DNA from: Oscillospiraceae bacterium
GTDB taxonomy: Bacteria; Bacillota; Clostridia; Oscillospirales; SIG627
Direction: 5' to 3'
Assembly: GCA_034925865.1 (NCBI GenBank)
Contig: JAYFRN010000029.1
Coordinates: forward strand, 56,241 to 120,240
Length of the DNA: 64,000 nt
Below, one piece after another: positions 47,392-56,785 of the stretch (within the stretch, counting starts at the first letter, position 1; every line of letters begins with the position of its first letter). A program made the position numbers and the translations under genes. Under the pieces are notes generated by a model that saw nothing but the letters and a program-made list of their open reading frames with translations, was not told the DNA's origin and ran no database searches.

Positions 47392-47433
47392 GAGGCTGCA
47401 GCAAAACGAAAATTTTTGCTGCAGCCTCTTTTT
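47392..47433. terminator. terminator of the ABC exporter operon
   Basis: 15-bp stem GAGGCTGCAGCAAAA / TTTTGCTGCAGCCTC (47392-47406 with 47414-47428) immediately beyond the ATPase stop. TTTTT flanks the + side; the minus side is AT-rich. Confidence 0.75.
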
Positions 47434-47435
47434 AC

Positions 47436-48422
47436 TCATTTTGCGTCGTTGTAGATCTGTCTTATTATTTCATCTATTTCCGTTTCTTCTATAGATAAAT
47501 CCTTAACCGGATATTTGGCGGAAATATCGCTGATCAGCTGAGACGCGGAAATCTCGCCTTTATGAAATCTTAAATAAATTCTTCGCCCTTCATTTTTTAC
47601 AAACTCCGCTTTCGGATGACAAATTTCGGTTTCATCTCCATCAAGCTCAACAATCAACTGACGATATTTTGCGGTTTTTTCAAACAAATCATTCAGCGGA
47701 CAATCTGATATTATTTGTCCGTGATTGATAATTATAACCCGCTCGCACAGCGCCTGTATGTCATCCAGATCATGAGTGGTCAGAATTATCGTGGTCTGAT
47801 ATTTTTCATTGATTTCTTTAATAAATTGCCGAATTGAGTATTTGACTTCCACATCCAATCCTATAGTCGGTTCATCCAGAAAAAGAATTTCCGGATTATG
47901 CAGCATAGAGGCGGCAAGATCCCCTCTCATACGCTGCCCTAAGCTTAATTGTCTTACCGGCGTATTGATAAATTCATTTATCCCTAAAATTCTGTCTAAT
48001 TCCGACAGTTGGCTTTCATATTGCTCTTTCGGAACCTGATAAATTCTGCGCAGCAATTCAAAAGATTCTCCCAAACGCAAATCCCAATAAAGTTGAGATC
48101 GCTGTCCGAACACGACTCCCAATCGGTTTACGATCTTTTGCCGGTCTTTTTGCGGAGACAATCCGTAAATAGTAACCTCTCCGTCAGTAGGATGCAAAAT
48201 TCCGCACATTATTTTGATGGTTGTGCTTTTTCCCGCGCCGTTTGGACCTATATAGCCGACTATTTCTCCTTTTTTAATTTCAAAGTTTATATGATCTACC
48301 GCTTTTTTAATCGATTTTTTCGCGAAGAATAAATTTTTAAAGGCGCCCTTTATACCGCTGCTTTTTTCGGTTTGTATAAATTCTTTTGATAAATTAGTTG
48401 CTTTAATCAATACTTCAGACAT
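47436..48422 (-). CDS. ABC-2 type exporter, ATP-binding protein
   Basis: 328 residues with Walker A GPNGAGKSTT, Q-loop, ABC signature LSLGQRMRGD, Walker B ILFLDEPTIGLD and H-loop TTHD. An N-terminal extension FAKKSIKKAVDHINFEI and the ~85-residue C-terminal tail match the NatA/daunorubicin-type subfamily that pairs with DUF990-like permeases. Two permease genes precede it on the same strand, so the three form one exporter. Substrate unknown. Confidence 0.93.
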   Translation of the reverse strand: MSEVLIKATNLSKEFIQTEKSSGIKGAFKNLFFAKKSIKKAVDHINFEIKKGEIVGYIGPNGAGKSTTIKIMCGILHPTDGEVTIYGLSPQKDRQKIVNRLGVVFGQRSQLYWDLRLGESFELLRRIYQVPKEQYESQLSELDRILGINEFINTPVRQLSLGQRMRGDLAASMLHNPEILFLDEPTIGLDVEVKYSIRQFIKEINEKYQTTIILTTHDLDDIQALCERVIIINHGQIISDCPLNDLFEKTAKYRQLIVELDGDETEICHPKAEFVKNEGRRIYLRFHKGEISASQLISDISAKYPVKDLSIEETEIDEIIRQIYNDAK

Positions 48423-48441
48423 AGCAAGCTCCTATCTATAA

Positions 48442-49257
48442 TTATGATCCTGAACTCTCATAGCTTTTGATTCCGCAATGGTAAATAACGATACTAATTA
48501 TGTAAGTCATGATACCAATGAAAAGCGTCCATAAACACAGGCTTCCGGGAATGTGAAAGGTTGTTTCTATATTTAAAAATTCGCTGGCCGGATAAAAACA
48601 GATAAACCCGACCGGAATCAAAAAGGTCAGAACCGATTGCAATATAACGGGATAAATGCTTATAGGATATTTGTTGGAATAATCGAATATTTGCAGCGAA
48701 ACATCAATCAACTTGTTTGTTCTTTTTACCCAGAATGACAAAGAGCCTATTATTGTATAGATTCCTCCCCTTAAAAGAGTCGCTCCTACAATAACAAGAA
48801 TGAGCCTGATGATATTAATAAAAGAGCAGGAAAAACCGATCGAAATACAGCCGTATATGAAAATAATAATTCCGGGTATCATATCCGTAAAGCCGATAAA
48901 ATTAATATTGCTGAAGCTGTATTGAAAGAAAGTGCTCAGTGGACGCGTAAGCAATCGGTCAAATTCACCTTCGGTAACTGAATAATCCATATACCACATT
49001 TGGACAAACAGCACTACCGACAGGCCATGGCTTATGATGCCAAGGCCATACATAAAGACAACCTGATTGAAGGTCCAGCCGCCAAGAGGCTGAAAATTTG
49101 ATGTGATAACATTAAGAGTGATGACGCCAAAGGCAAACTGCAGCGCATTGGAAAACACCCATCCGATCAGATAAGCGGGATACTCCAGGCTGGATTGAAT
49201 ATTATATTTTGAATAAACCAGCATCATTTCAAAATACCGCTTTAATTTTTTAATCAT
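48442..49257 (-). CDS. ABC-2 type transport permease 1
   Basis: About 271 residues, six predicted membrane helices, with YLIGWVFSNALQFAFGVITL and the GEFDRLLTRPLSTFFQYSF cytoplasmic loop typical of DUF990/ABC-2 permeases. The ATG at 49257 is 8 bp from GGGGG; a TTG at 49260 is the alternative. Overlaps closely with the other permease gene (5 bp gap). Confidence 0.9.
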   Translation of the reverse strand: MIKKLKRYFEMMLVYSKYNIQSSLEYPAYLIGWVFSNALQFAFGVITLNVITSNFQPLGGWTFNQVVFMYGLGIISHGLSVVLFVQMWYMDYSVTEGEFDRLLTRPLSTFFQYSFSNINFIGFTDMIPGIIIFIYGCISIGFSCSFINIIRLILVIVGATLLRGGIYTIIGSLSFWVKRTNKLIDVSLQIFDYSNKYPISIYPVILQSVLTFLIPVGFICFYPASEFLNIETTFHIPGSLCLWTLFIGIMTYIISIVIYHCGIKSYESSGS

Positions 49258-49261
49258 CAAA

Positions 49262-50056
49262 TCATCCCCCCTGCACCAATATGTTCTTCTCCACCTTGTT
49301 TTTCAGAAATGAAAACAATAGCAGAAAAGCGAAAATCCAAATTACCTGGATCAGCATGCCGTACAAAGCCTGCGTCAATGAAATTTTCCCTATGTAAATA
49401 CTCAATGGATGCTGATAGGTATAAATAAAAGGCAGAAATTTTAATACAGACTGAATTTGCTGAGGATATAACCATACCGGAATAAACGAGCCGGATAAAA
49501 TCAGAATAATATAATCTTTTATCGATCCTAAAGGACCGATATCGATAAACCAAAAATACAGCAGTCCGAACATTGCGGACATAAGCCACAGAATACCATA
49601 GCTGAAGCACGCGCTGATTAAAAACAACAGGAAGTTAAGCGGCGAGGCGGGCAATGGTTTTACTATAAACAGAGCCGACACAGCCAAAACCGGGATAACT
49701 GTCTGAAGAAAAGCGGTAACCGAATTTCCCAGGTCTTCACAGAAATACATTTTAAATATTTCAATCGGCTTTATATAGTCGACGGCTATGTTGCCCTTTC
49801 GCACACGGCTTCTGATATTTCCTTCCACTGACATACTGAACAAAGAAGATAAGATAATGGAAAACACCGAGTAAACGATCATCTGATTTTCGTTTACAGC
49901 GGAAACGGTATTTAAATTATGATAGGCGGCCTTCCAAAAAAACACAGACGCGCATAAAAGCAGCAATTTTGAAATAAGGCTGAATAATACCTCGTATCTG
50001 TAATTCAAGGCAAGCAATATTTTGATCTTGATCATATATAAATAAGGATGATACAT
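49262..50056 (-). CDS. ABC-2 type transport permease 2
   Basis: 264-residue six-helix permease of the same superfamily; RVRKGNIAVDYIKPIEI is the loop equivalent to GEFDRLLTRP in permease 1, so the pair is a heterodimeric exporter channel. GGAGCAG lies 4-9 bp from the ATG. First gene of the operon; the promoter is on the far side of repeat copy 7. Confidence 0.9.
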   Translation of the reverse strand: MYHPYLYMIKIKILLALNYRYEVLFSLISKLLLLCASVFFWKAAYHNLNTVSAVNENQMIVYSVFSIILSSLFSMSVEGNIRSRVRKGNIAVDYIKPIEIFKMYFCEDLGNSVTAFLQTVIPVLAVSALFIVKPLPASPLNFLLFLISACFSYGILWLMSAMFGLLYFWFIDIGPLGSIKDYIILILSGSFIPVWLYPQQIQSVLKFLPFIYTYQHPLSIYIGKISLTQALYGMLIQVIWIFAFLLLFSFLKNKVEKNILVQGG

Positions 50057-50142
50057 ACTGCTCCTGTTTTATAAATTTTTTTCTGCTGAAAGCACTATAA
50101 TTCGACAGAATAAGCGGATTTTCTAAATTTGCATATATGAGA

Positions 50143-50251
50143 TTTATTAAAACTGCATTTAAATAAGTCGTGTTTTGTAAGAGAGAAAAGCCCATATACC
50201 AGAGTCTTTTCTCTCTTTAAGCGGTAATTATTTAAACGCCGAGTTAATAAT
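50143..50251. repeat. palindromic repeat family, copy 7 (full length, in an operon leader)
   Basis: ATTAAAACTGCATTTAAATAAGTCGTG - TTTTGTAAGAGAGAAAAG - CCCATATACCAGAGT - CTTTTCTCTCTTTAAGCGG - TAATTATTTAAACGCCGAGTTAATAA. Because the promoter at 50256-50284 reads toward it, the element is transcribed as the 5' leader of the ABC exporter operon. Confidence 0.85.
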
Positions 50252-50255
50252 CTGT

Positions 50256-50284
50256 ATTGTATTATATTTTATAAAATAAGTCAA
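50256..50284 (-). promoter_or_regulatory. promoter of the ABC exporter operon
   Basis: TTGACT (50279-50284) and TACAAT (50256-50261), 17 bp apart on the minus strand, about 200 bp upstream of the first permease start, with repeat copy 7 in between. Confidence 0.6.
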
Positions 50285-50448
50285 TACACATAATCCCAAT
50301 TTAATGATTTTTTGGTAATTACAAAAAAATGATTTATAGAATAAGGCTATTTGCATTCACAAAACCATATGTAAAGGAACGCAAGGCTTTTGCATAAATA
50401 AAAGCCTCGCGTCGATAAATGTTATTCTGTTTTATTTTTCTGCAGACC

Positions 50449-50546
50449 CTACACCAGTCTGCCGTCGCTGATATGAAAATGCTGCTTGCAGTAATTATCG
50501 ATTTTGTCGTCATGGGTGACGATTTTAACCATAATGATGATGGCTA
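50449..50546 (-). pseudogene. remnant of an ABC transporter ATPase C-terminus
   Basis: Translating the minus strand just before TAG at 50449-50451 gives ...IAIIIMVKIVTHDDKIDNYC, then KQHFHISDGRLV, which matches the H-loop region (VTHD) and the terminal ISDGRL of LolD/MacB-type ATPases. No N-terminal part is found upstream. The fragment overlaps a + strand ORF that merges with the phage fragment. Confidence 0.6.
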
Positions 50547-50580
50547 TATCCTTTATAAAACAACTCTTTCTACGCAAGGA

Positions 50581-50865
50581 TTGCTTCGTAATTCTTCTAT
50601 TTGTTCAGACAATGAACTCCTTCAGCTGTACATCACCGCCGCTGTCAGATACGCCGAGAGCTATCAGCATCTCGCAGAAAACTACTACACCGAACATCAG
50701 ATGCCGCCAACAACAGAACAAGCCGTCATCATGCTGTCTTCCCACGTCTATGAATCCAGGGACGGCAGCACGGGTAGCTTTTTTGCCGACAACGTGCAGG
50801 CTGGACAGCAGGTATGGAATACGGTCGATATGTTGTTAAGGATGGGGAGAGAGTATCTGTTTTAA
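50581..50865 (+). pseudogene. prophage head-tail connector (gp6-like) remnant
   Basis: From about 50581 the frame encodes SDNELLQLYITAAVRYAESY, then QHLAENYY...PPTTEQAVIMLSSHVYESRDG...QVWNTVDMLLRMGREYLF, the pattern of HK97 gp6-like DNA-packaging/head-tail connector proteins. The upstream part of the 148-codon ORF (50419-50580) is not phage-like and overlaps the ABC fragment, so the gene is truncated at its 5' end. Confidence 0.65.
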
Positions 50866-50883
50866 AGTATAAATTATTAATGT

Positions 50884-52026
50884 TTATCCTGCATAGTTTG
50901 TCAGTAATTCCAAGCATTCTTTGAAGGTTGGTTCATCTTCCATGCCTAAATAATAACCGTTTTCAACATATCCATGCAAAAAGACATAAGCACTGCTTTT
51001 CCCTGTATAATTATCTTGTTTACATAATGTGTCTTTTTTAATCGTTGAACTCCGCTGAGTAAGATTAAAATTATATTGTAATTTCTCGGCATCTATATAT
51101 GGCATATTCTTTACTGCGAGTTCAAAGTGTTTTATTGCTTCGGATTTATTATCTTCTTCAAGTAATTTTCTTGCCAGACGCTGATGTAAAAACATATAAA
51201 CCCAGCATGATTTCTTTTCGTTTTCACCGATATTTTTGTCAATGGCCGCGTAAACAGCATCCCAAATAGAAATATCACGAATGCATTCCTCAGAGCTATA
51301 TTCAAAAAGCGGTTTTATTTTTTCATCAGGATATGCAATACCATTTAGGAAACACGAGTTTAGCATGTTTATAATAATCGGCAGTACAGACAGTGAGAAA
51401 TCTATTTTTGATTTTCCTTTTAAAACCATTTGACAAATAAATTCGCGTCCCATTACGATCGAAGGCATTGTAAGAGCAACATGTAATGCTTCATCAAAAT
51501 TTTCTTTTTTATTCAGAGACATAATAAGAATATTCTTTGCGCACAATCTGAGAATATCATTTGCATCACTACCACCTGTGCAATCTCTCAATACTCTTTT
51601 ACATAAAGCAATAGCTTCGTAAATAGTCGGATTGTCCTCTGCTGAGTTAAACATAGTTAAATTTGACGCAAGCATAACAGCCAGTGCATAATTTTGCGGA
51701 TATAATGCGATCGCCCGACGAGCTTCTACAAGTGCTTCATCAAAACGACCTTCAACTTCAAGTTTATTGATATTCATTATTATATCATCTTGCTCTTTTT
51801 GTGAAGCATTATACCCGAGAAGCTCGTCTATTGTAATATTGAAGAATGATGCTATTGATGGTAGTATTTCAATGTCCGGATAACAGTTCTCTGATTCCCA
51901 ACGAGAAATCGCCTGCGCAGTTACACCAAGATATTCGGCGAGCTTATCTTGTGTAATATCATTTTTTTTGCGGAGAAGTTTCAGCTTTTCACCAATTTTT
52001 ATAGTCATTTCGTCACGTTCTTTCAT
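50884..52026 (-). CDS. XRE-family regulator with TPR-like C-terminal region
   Basis: 380 residues. Residues 8-65 are a Cro/C1 helix-turn-helix (LRKKNDITQDKLAEYLGVTAQAISRWESEN). The rest is helical with TPR-like EGRFDEALVEARRAIALYP and KSEAIKHFELAVKNMP. Same architecture as the 13.6-kb gene. A weak ribosome site; starts at 52026 or 52008 are possible. It lies between two prophage structural fragments that would normally be adjacent, in the opposite orientation. Confidence 0.85.
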   Translation of the reverse strand: MKERDEMTIKIGEKLKLLRKKNDITQDKLAEYLGVTAQAISRWESENCYPDIEILPSIASFFNITIDELLGYNASQKEQDDIIMNINKLEVEGRFDEALVEARRAIALYPQNYALAVMLASNLTMFNSAEDNPTIYEAIALCKRVLRDCTGGSDANDILRLCAKNILIMSLNKKENFDEALHVALTMPSIVMGREFICQMVLKGKSKIDFSLSVLPIIINMLNSCFLNGIAYPDEKIKPLFEYSSEECIRDISIWDAVYAAIDKNIGENEKKSCWVYMFLHQRLARKLLEEDNKSEAIKHFELAVKNMPYIDAEKLQYNFNLTQRSSTIKKDTLCKQDNYTGKSSAYVFLHGYVENGYYLGMEDEPTFKECLELLTNYAG

Positions 52027-52038
52027 ATGATTCAGGCC

Positions 52039-52059
52039 TGTTAATATATTATATTAACA
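52039..52059. promoter_or_regulatory. 21-bp perfect palindrome, probable XRE operator
   Basis: TGTTAATATA-T-TATATTAACA immediately upstream of the XRE start (13 bp). Position and symmetry suggest autoregulation by the XRE protein. Confidence 0.55.
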
Positions 52060-52134
52060 ATAATGGAATAAATCAATTATAAATCGGTTGTTTTTTTATC
52101 AACAATTGATTAATTATAAAAAGGATGATATATT

Positions 52135-52419
52135 ATGAGCTTTGGAAAAATTAACAAACACATCGAGATAATTTCTACCACCCTGATCAAGGATAGCGAA
52201 GACTTCGTTACTCGAGGTGATACTGTACTTTCTAGAGATAAAGCTTATAAGGAAAACAAGAATAGAAGCGGACGTTGTGCTAACCGAGCAGCGTTTTCTT
52301 CAGTTAATGTTATGTTCCGATTTCGGTACATTCCGGATGTTGTTGTAACATCAGCAGAACAGATTGTATGCGATGGCAAGAAATATAAAATACTCAGCGT
52401 CGAGAATTCCTGTAGTTGA
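52135..52419 (+). CDS. phage head-tail adaptor (head closure) protein
   Basis: 94 residues with AAGGATG before the ATG. GKINKHIEI at the start, FVTRGDTVLSRDKAY, a Val-Met-Phe-Arg-Phe-Arg-Tyr segment and DGKKYKILSVEN at the end follow the pattern of gp16/SPP1-like head-tail adaptors. No other phage genes follow it, so it is a relic of a decayed prophage; probably non-functional although the frame is open. Confidence 0.6.
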   Translation: MSFGKINKHIEIISTTLIKDSEDFVTRGDTVLSRDKAYKENKNRSGRCANRAAFSSVNVMFRFRYIPDVVVTSAEQIVCDGKKYKILSVENSCS

Positions 52420-52561
52420 GATATGTATTATTGTTATCCTTTCCGTCGGAAATGGAGATTGTAGCATTTTCGACGGCAACCTGTTAACTGACACTGCGAC
52501 ATTTTATATTCAGTTTCTTGCCAGGCTTCTTTTCAAAGAAGCCGCGTATACCTTTTCGATA

Positions 52562-52588
52562 ACAAAAGCGCCGCAAATCTGCGGCGCC
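52562..52588 (-). terminator. terminator of ispH-rpsA
   Basis: 8-bp stem GCGCCGCA / TGCGGCGC (52580-52587 with 52568-52575) with TTTTGTT on the minus strand, about 22 bp after the stop. Confidence 0.85.
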
Positions 52589-52609
52589 TGTTTTTGCTTT
52601 ATTCTGTTG

Positions 52610-54634
52610 TTACGCTTCTACGCTGCCGCTTCCTTCGGCGGTGCCGTCAAAGGCTTCCGTTGCCGGAGCGTTTTCCGCATTCTCCGCTTCGGCGGAAAGA
52701 GCATCCGCTTTATCGAGGAGAGCGCGCATTGAAAGGCTGACTTTTTTCTTTTCCTGGTTTATATCCGTTATTTCGACTTGAACCTCGTCGCCTGACGCAA
52801 GAACCTCGGAGGGCTTTGCGATGCGTTTACGGGTAATCTGCGAAATGTGGATGAGTCCGTCAACGCCGGGAACTATCTCGGCAAACGCGCCGAAATCGGC
52901 AAGACTCACGATTTTAACCGTGCAAACGTCGCCTATTTTATATTTCTCGTTGAAAATGACCCAAGGATTGGTATCTTCTGTCTTATAACCGAGTGAAATT
53001 TTCTTTGTCTCTTTGTTTACGGCTTTGACGAATACGGTAATCGTATCGCCTTCCTTTAATACTTCGCTCGGGTGCTTTATGCGTTTCCAGCTAAGCTCGG
53101 AAATATGTACCATTCCGTCAACTCCGCCGAGATCAACAAAAGCGCCGTAAGTCGTAAGAGTTTTCACAACGCCGGTATAAACCTTACCGACCTCGATATC
53201 TTCCCAGAACTTGACCGCAGCGGCCTTCTTTTCTTCTCTCTGGACTGCGCGAATCGAGCCGAGAAGCTTATGCTTGGACGGATCAACCTCGAGAATTTTG
53301 AATTTGACCTCATCGCCAACAATGCTGGAAAGTTCGGCTGTTTTAGGAAGTCCGGTGAGAGAAGCGGGGATGAATATCTGCTGACCTTGACTGTTGACGA
53401 GCACTCCTCCGCGGACGGCCTCTTTGACCTTCCCGGTGAATACATCGCCTGATTCCTGTCCTTCCGAAAGCTTGTGCCATGAAAGACGTGAATCAATACG
53501 TTTTTTGGAAACCATAACGGTGCCGTCCGCATCGCTGAATTTCTGAAGTAATACGGTTATTTTGTCACCGACTTTAAACATTTGGTGAAGGTCGGCCGAG
53601 TTGTCATCGGTTATTTCGTCTATCGGCAGAATCCCGGTGTGCTTTACGCCCAGATCGAGATGCAATTCGTTCGGCAAAATGCTCGTTATAACGCCCTCTA
53701 CCTCTTCCCCTGTATTTAAAGTTTTGAATGACTGATCGAGCATTTCCGCAAAGCTCATGTTGTCGTCAAGTATCTTGTCCGACATATGTTTCGCAACCTC
53801 CCTGATTATTCTGTCCGGAGTAGACGCCCCGGCGGTGATGCCTATCGTAATATTTGAACCGATAAGTTCCGGGGGGATATCCCGGAAATTGCTGATTCTC
53901 TTCGCAGGACAATATTCCTTCGCGATAGAAACCAGCTTTTCGGTGTTCGAACTATTTTCGCCGCCAATTACAAGCATATAGTCGGAATTGGCCGCAATCC
54001 TGCGGCAATCCGACTGTCTTTCTTCCGTCACTTTGCATATTGTATCAAAAATAAATAGATTTGTATATAGCTTTTTAGCGATTTTCAAACTTTTTTTATA
54101 AATATTTACATTCTGAGTCGTTTGAGCAAGCATTATGGCGGGCAGATCACGATCCTCCGGAAAATATGATTCTTCCAGTTTTTCAGGCGTCGGAGCGATA
54201 ATTACCTTTGCTCCGGCGGCAAAGCTGACTATTCCTTGTACCTCCGGATGAAACGCGTCGCCGGAAACGATCAGAAGCTTTGCTCCGCGCGCGAGCTCGT
54301 CGCGGACAATCAAGTGGATTTTTTTTACATACGGGCATGTCGTGTCAATATATGCGATACCAGAAAATTCAAGTTTTTGTATAAGAGAAAACGGAACTCC
54401 GTGAGAACGCAGAACTACCTCGTCCAGCTCCGGTATTAGCGATGGGATATCTTCTTCGCTTATGACACGCGCGCCCTTTGCCTCAAGCTCAGCAATATAA
54501 TCGTCATTATGAATCAGCTTGCCCAGTAAATTCACGCGCTTGCCGCCGCTTTCGCAAAGCGCGCGTTCGGTCATTGCGGCGGCGCGCCTGACACCAAAGC
54601 AAAAGCCCGCGTGTTTTGATATGATAATACTCAT
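52610..54634 (-). CDS. ispH-rpsA: HMB-PP reductase (IspH) fused to ribosomal protein S1
   Basis: 674 residues. Residues 1-280 are IspH, the last MEP-pathway enzyme (a [4Fe-4S] protein), with Cys in [16 protein letters not shown] and a third conserved Cys near [11 protein letters not shown], plus SSNTEKL and [11 protein letters not shown]. From about 300 there are four S1 RNA-binding repeats (for example [39 protein letters not shown]). The fusion is typical of Clostridia. No other ispH or S1 is visible, so one essential gene provides both functions. Confidence 0.95.
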   Translation of the reverse strand: MSIIISKHAGFCFGVRRAAAMTERALCESGGKRVNLLGKLIHNDDYIAELEAKGARVISEEDIPSLIPELDEVVLRSHGVPFSLIQKLEFSGIAYIDTTCPYVKKIHLIVRDELARGAKLLIVSGDAFHPEVQGIVSFAAGAKVIIAPTPEKLEESYFPEDRDLPAIMLAQTTQNVNIYKKSLKIAKKLYTNLFIFDTICKVTEERQSDCRRIAANSDYMLVIGGENSSNTEKLVSIAKEYCPAKRISNFRDIPPELIGSNITIGITAGASTPDRIIREVAKHMSDKILDDNMSFAEMLDQSFKTLNTGEEVEGVITSILPNELHLDLGVKHTGILPIDEITDDNSADLHQMFKVGDKITVLLQKFSDADGTVMVSKKRIDSRLSWHKLSEGQESGDVFTGKVKEAVRGGVLVNSQGQQIFIPASLTGLPKTAELSSIVGDEVKFKILEVDPSKHKLLGSIRAVQREEKKAAAVKFWEDIEVGKVYTGVVKTLTTYGAFVDLGGVDGMVHISELSWKRIKHPSEVLKEGDTITVFVKAVNKETKKISLGYKTEDTNPWVIFNEKYKIGDVCTVKIVSLADFGAFAEIVPGVDGLIHISQITRKRIAKPSEVLASGDEVQVEITDINQEKKKVSLSMRALLDKADALSAEAENAENAPATEAFDGTAEGSGSVEA

Positions 54635-54740
54635 ACGCGTATCCGTCTTTCTTTAAATTAACATGGATTTCCTGTATTTTGTACCATGAGCTTTCTTGTG
54701 CAAGCCCTCGCGATTCTGAAAATAACTCATGCATCGTAAG

Positions 54741-54843
54741 ATTATTATTAATCAGCAAATTATAAACGTGAGAAAGTAAAGTGCTCATATACCATAGCCT
54801 TTCTCTCTTTGAGTGGTAATTATTTTATGCGAGTTAATAATAA
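54741..54843. repeat. palindromic repeat family, copy 8 (diverged)
   Basis: CATATACCATAGCC / TTTCTCTCTTTGAGTGGTAATTATTTTATGCGAGTTAATAA, with decayed left arm. Lies between the start of ispH-rpsA and the end of plsC. Confidence 0.7.
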
Positions 54844-54849
54844 GCGCGA

Positions 54850-55479
54850 TCATTCCGAGAAAACGGCCGACGATTGCGCGGATTCAATTTCGTCCATTAT
54901 CTGCGCAAGTATTCTTTCGCTCACTTCTTCGTTTGTTTCCTTTATTCCCTCTATTCCCTCGGATATCTCGGCAAAAACCGGTTTGCCGAAGGAAACAAAG
55001 GATTTTCTGAATAATATGCTGCGAAAACCCCGAGTATATATTCCCGTCGGAATAACGGGAGCTTTTGTTATATTGGCAAGAAAGCCTATTCCGTATTTTA
55101 ACTGACTTTTTTCGGGCTTTTTACCGCGGTAACGTTTTCCCTGCGGAAATATAACAATCACATTTTCTTCCCTCAGCGCTTTGATAGCGGCGCGAAGAGC
55201 GGCGGAGTCTTTTCCGTCGCGGTTAATCGGTATAGCGCCGATTTTTTTCATAATGTTCCCGATGAACGGCGTTTTAAAAAGCTCCGCTTTTGCTAAAAAA
55301 GTCAACCGACGTGACATATGCGCCGCCACCAGAAACGGATCGATAAACGAAAAATGATTCGGAGCTATTATCACCGCGCCGTTCTGCGGTATGTTTTCCG
55401 TTCCCTTTGCTCTGGATCGGAACAAAAAATGAATTATAGGAGCCAGAAAACTCCTTATCTTATCATAATAACTGTTCAT
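54850..55479 (-). CDS. plsC: 1-acyl-sn-glycerol-3-phosphate acyltransferase family protein
   Basis: 209 residues. The catalytic His-Asp motif is NHFSFID; the second motif reads FPQGKRYRGK where the family usually has FPEGTRS, and a third block is APVIPTGI. It would add the second acyl chain of phosphatidic acid at the inner membrane. The altered FPQGKR motif leaves substrate preference uncertain. Confidence 0.88.
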   Translation of the reverse strand: MNSYYDKIRSFLAPIIHFLFRSRAKGTENIPQNGAVIIAPNHFSFIDPFLVAAHMSRRLTFLAKAELFKTPFIGNIMKKIGAIPINRDGKDSAALRAAIKALREENVIVIFPQGKRYRGKKPEKSQLKYGIGFLANITKAPVIPTGIYTRGFRSILFRKSFVSFGKPVFAEISEGIEGIKETNEEVSERILAQIMDEIESAQSSAVFSE

Positions 55480-55513
55480 TGATCTGCCATTTCGTTATTA
55501 AAGCGTTTATTTA

Positions 55514-56785
55514 TTAATACGAGCTACGCATTGCGGCGGATTCCCCCGCTTTTTTACCCGTTGAAAACGCTATCTGAAGATTATATCCGCCCGTATACGC
55601 GTCGCAGTTTATTATTTCGCCGCAGAAAAACAAGCGTGGACATATCAGAGATTCCATTGTCTTGGGATTTATTTCTTCCGTGGGGATTCCGCCTGAGGTA
55701 ATAATAGCCTCGTCGATAGGACGCGTCCCCATGACAGTCAAGGTGAAATCCTTTAACAGTGAGACAAACCGCGCCCTTTCTTCTTTTGTTATCTCGTTTA
55801 CCCGTTTTTCAGGCGATATTCCGGATAAGGCAACGATTACGGGGATAAGCTTTGCGGGAAGAAGACGGGCAAGCGAATTCGAAAATTCACGGTTTTTATT
55901 CTCCGAAAAATCATTGAGCACGCGTCTGTCAAGCGTTTCGCGGTCGAGCGCAGGCTTTAAATCTATCGAAAGCCGGCAGCTTTCACCTCGCTTTAAAATT
56001 CCTAACTTCGCGGATGCGCTTAGTATCACCGGACCGCTCACTCCGAAATGAGCGAAAAGCATTTCTCCAAAATCCTCATACAGACATTTGCCGCCGTTAT
56101 CGTAAAACCTGACCGCCACATTTTTAAGCGAAAGCCCCATAAGCTCCCTGCATACAGCTCCCGCGCATTCAAGCGGCACAAGCGACGGATAAAGCGGTGT
56201 CACCGTATGCCCCAGCGCTTTCGCGAAATCATATCCGTCTCCGGTGGAGCCGGTTTTCGGATAGCTTAGCCCGCCGGTCGCAATGATGACTGCGCCGAAT
56301 GATCTTTCCGTTCCCGCTGTACGCACCAAAAAGCCATTGTCCGTATGTGAAACAGATATTACCCGGGCATTTATTTTTTCAATCAGTCCCGTTGACATCA
56401 TCTCCCTGACAAGCGCGTCGCGTATATCCTTCGCGCTGTCCGAAACCGGAAAAACTCTTCCGCCACGTTCGGTTTTCAGCTTTACTCCGGCTGATTCAAA
56501 AAAAGCGATCGTATCAGAGGGACTGAATGCAGATATAGCCGAATATAAAAAACGGCCGCCGGACGGAATGTTTTCTATAACATCGCGCACATTGCTGTCG
56601 TTTGTTACATTGCATCTTCCCTTTCCGGTAATCAAAAGCTTTCTGCCAGGTTCGCTGTTCCGTTCATAAATAACGGCAGAAACTCCCTGCCGCGCGCAAA
56701 ATACCGCGGCGGTCATTCCGGAAGCCCCGGCTCCTATCACACATACGCGCGCCGTATCATTCGTTTGTTTTATCATAAACCTCAT
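55514..56785 (-). CDS. HI0933/YhiN-family FAD-dependent oxidoreductase
   Basis: About 420 residues with an N-terminal FAD motif GAGASGMTAAVFCARQG, RKLLITGKGRCNVTND, and C-terminal FFCGEIINCDAYTGGYNLQ AFSTG, hallmarks of the aminoacetone-oxidase-like family. Biological role is poorly defined. The start overlaps the RpiR gene end; ATG at 56785 or 56776 possible. Confidence 0.88.
   Translation of the reverse strand: MRFMIKQTNDTARVCVIGAGASGMTAAVFCARQGVSAVIYERNSEPGRKLLITGKGRCNVTNDSNVRDVIENIPSGGRFLYSAISAFSPSDTIAFFESAGVKLKTERGGRVFPVSDSAKDIRDALVREMMSTGLIEKINARVISVSHTDNGFLVRTAGTERSFGAVIIATGGLSYPKTGSTGDGYDFAKALGHTVTPLYPSLVPLECAGAVCRELMGLSLKNVAVRFYDNGGKCLYEDFGEMLFAHFGVSGPVILSASAKLGILKRGESCRLSIDLKPALDRETLDRRVLNDFSENKNREFSNSLARLLPAKLIPVIVALSGISPEKRVNEITKEERARFVSLLKDFTLTVMGTRPIDEAIITSGGIPTEEINPKTMESLICPRLFFCGEIINCDAYTGGYNLQIAFSTGKKAGESAAMRSSY

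Noticed and set aside
50419-50580. N-terminal part of the 148-codon + strand ORF ending in the phage connector
   Set aside because: It is the antisense of the ABC ATPase fragment; only the distal part looks like protein-coding phage sequence.
54507-54788. 93-codon minus-strand ORF overlapping the ispH start
   Set aside because: It overlaps the conserved IspH N-terminus in another frame and part of it is a repeat copy.
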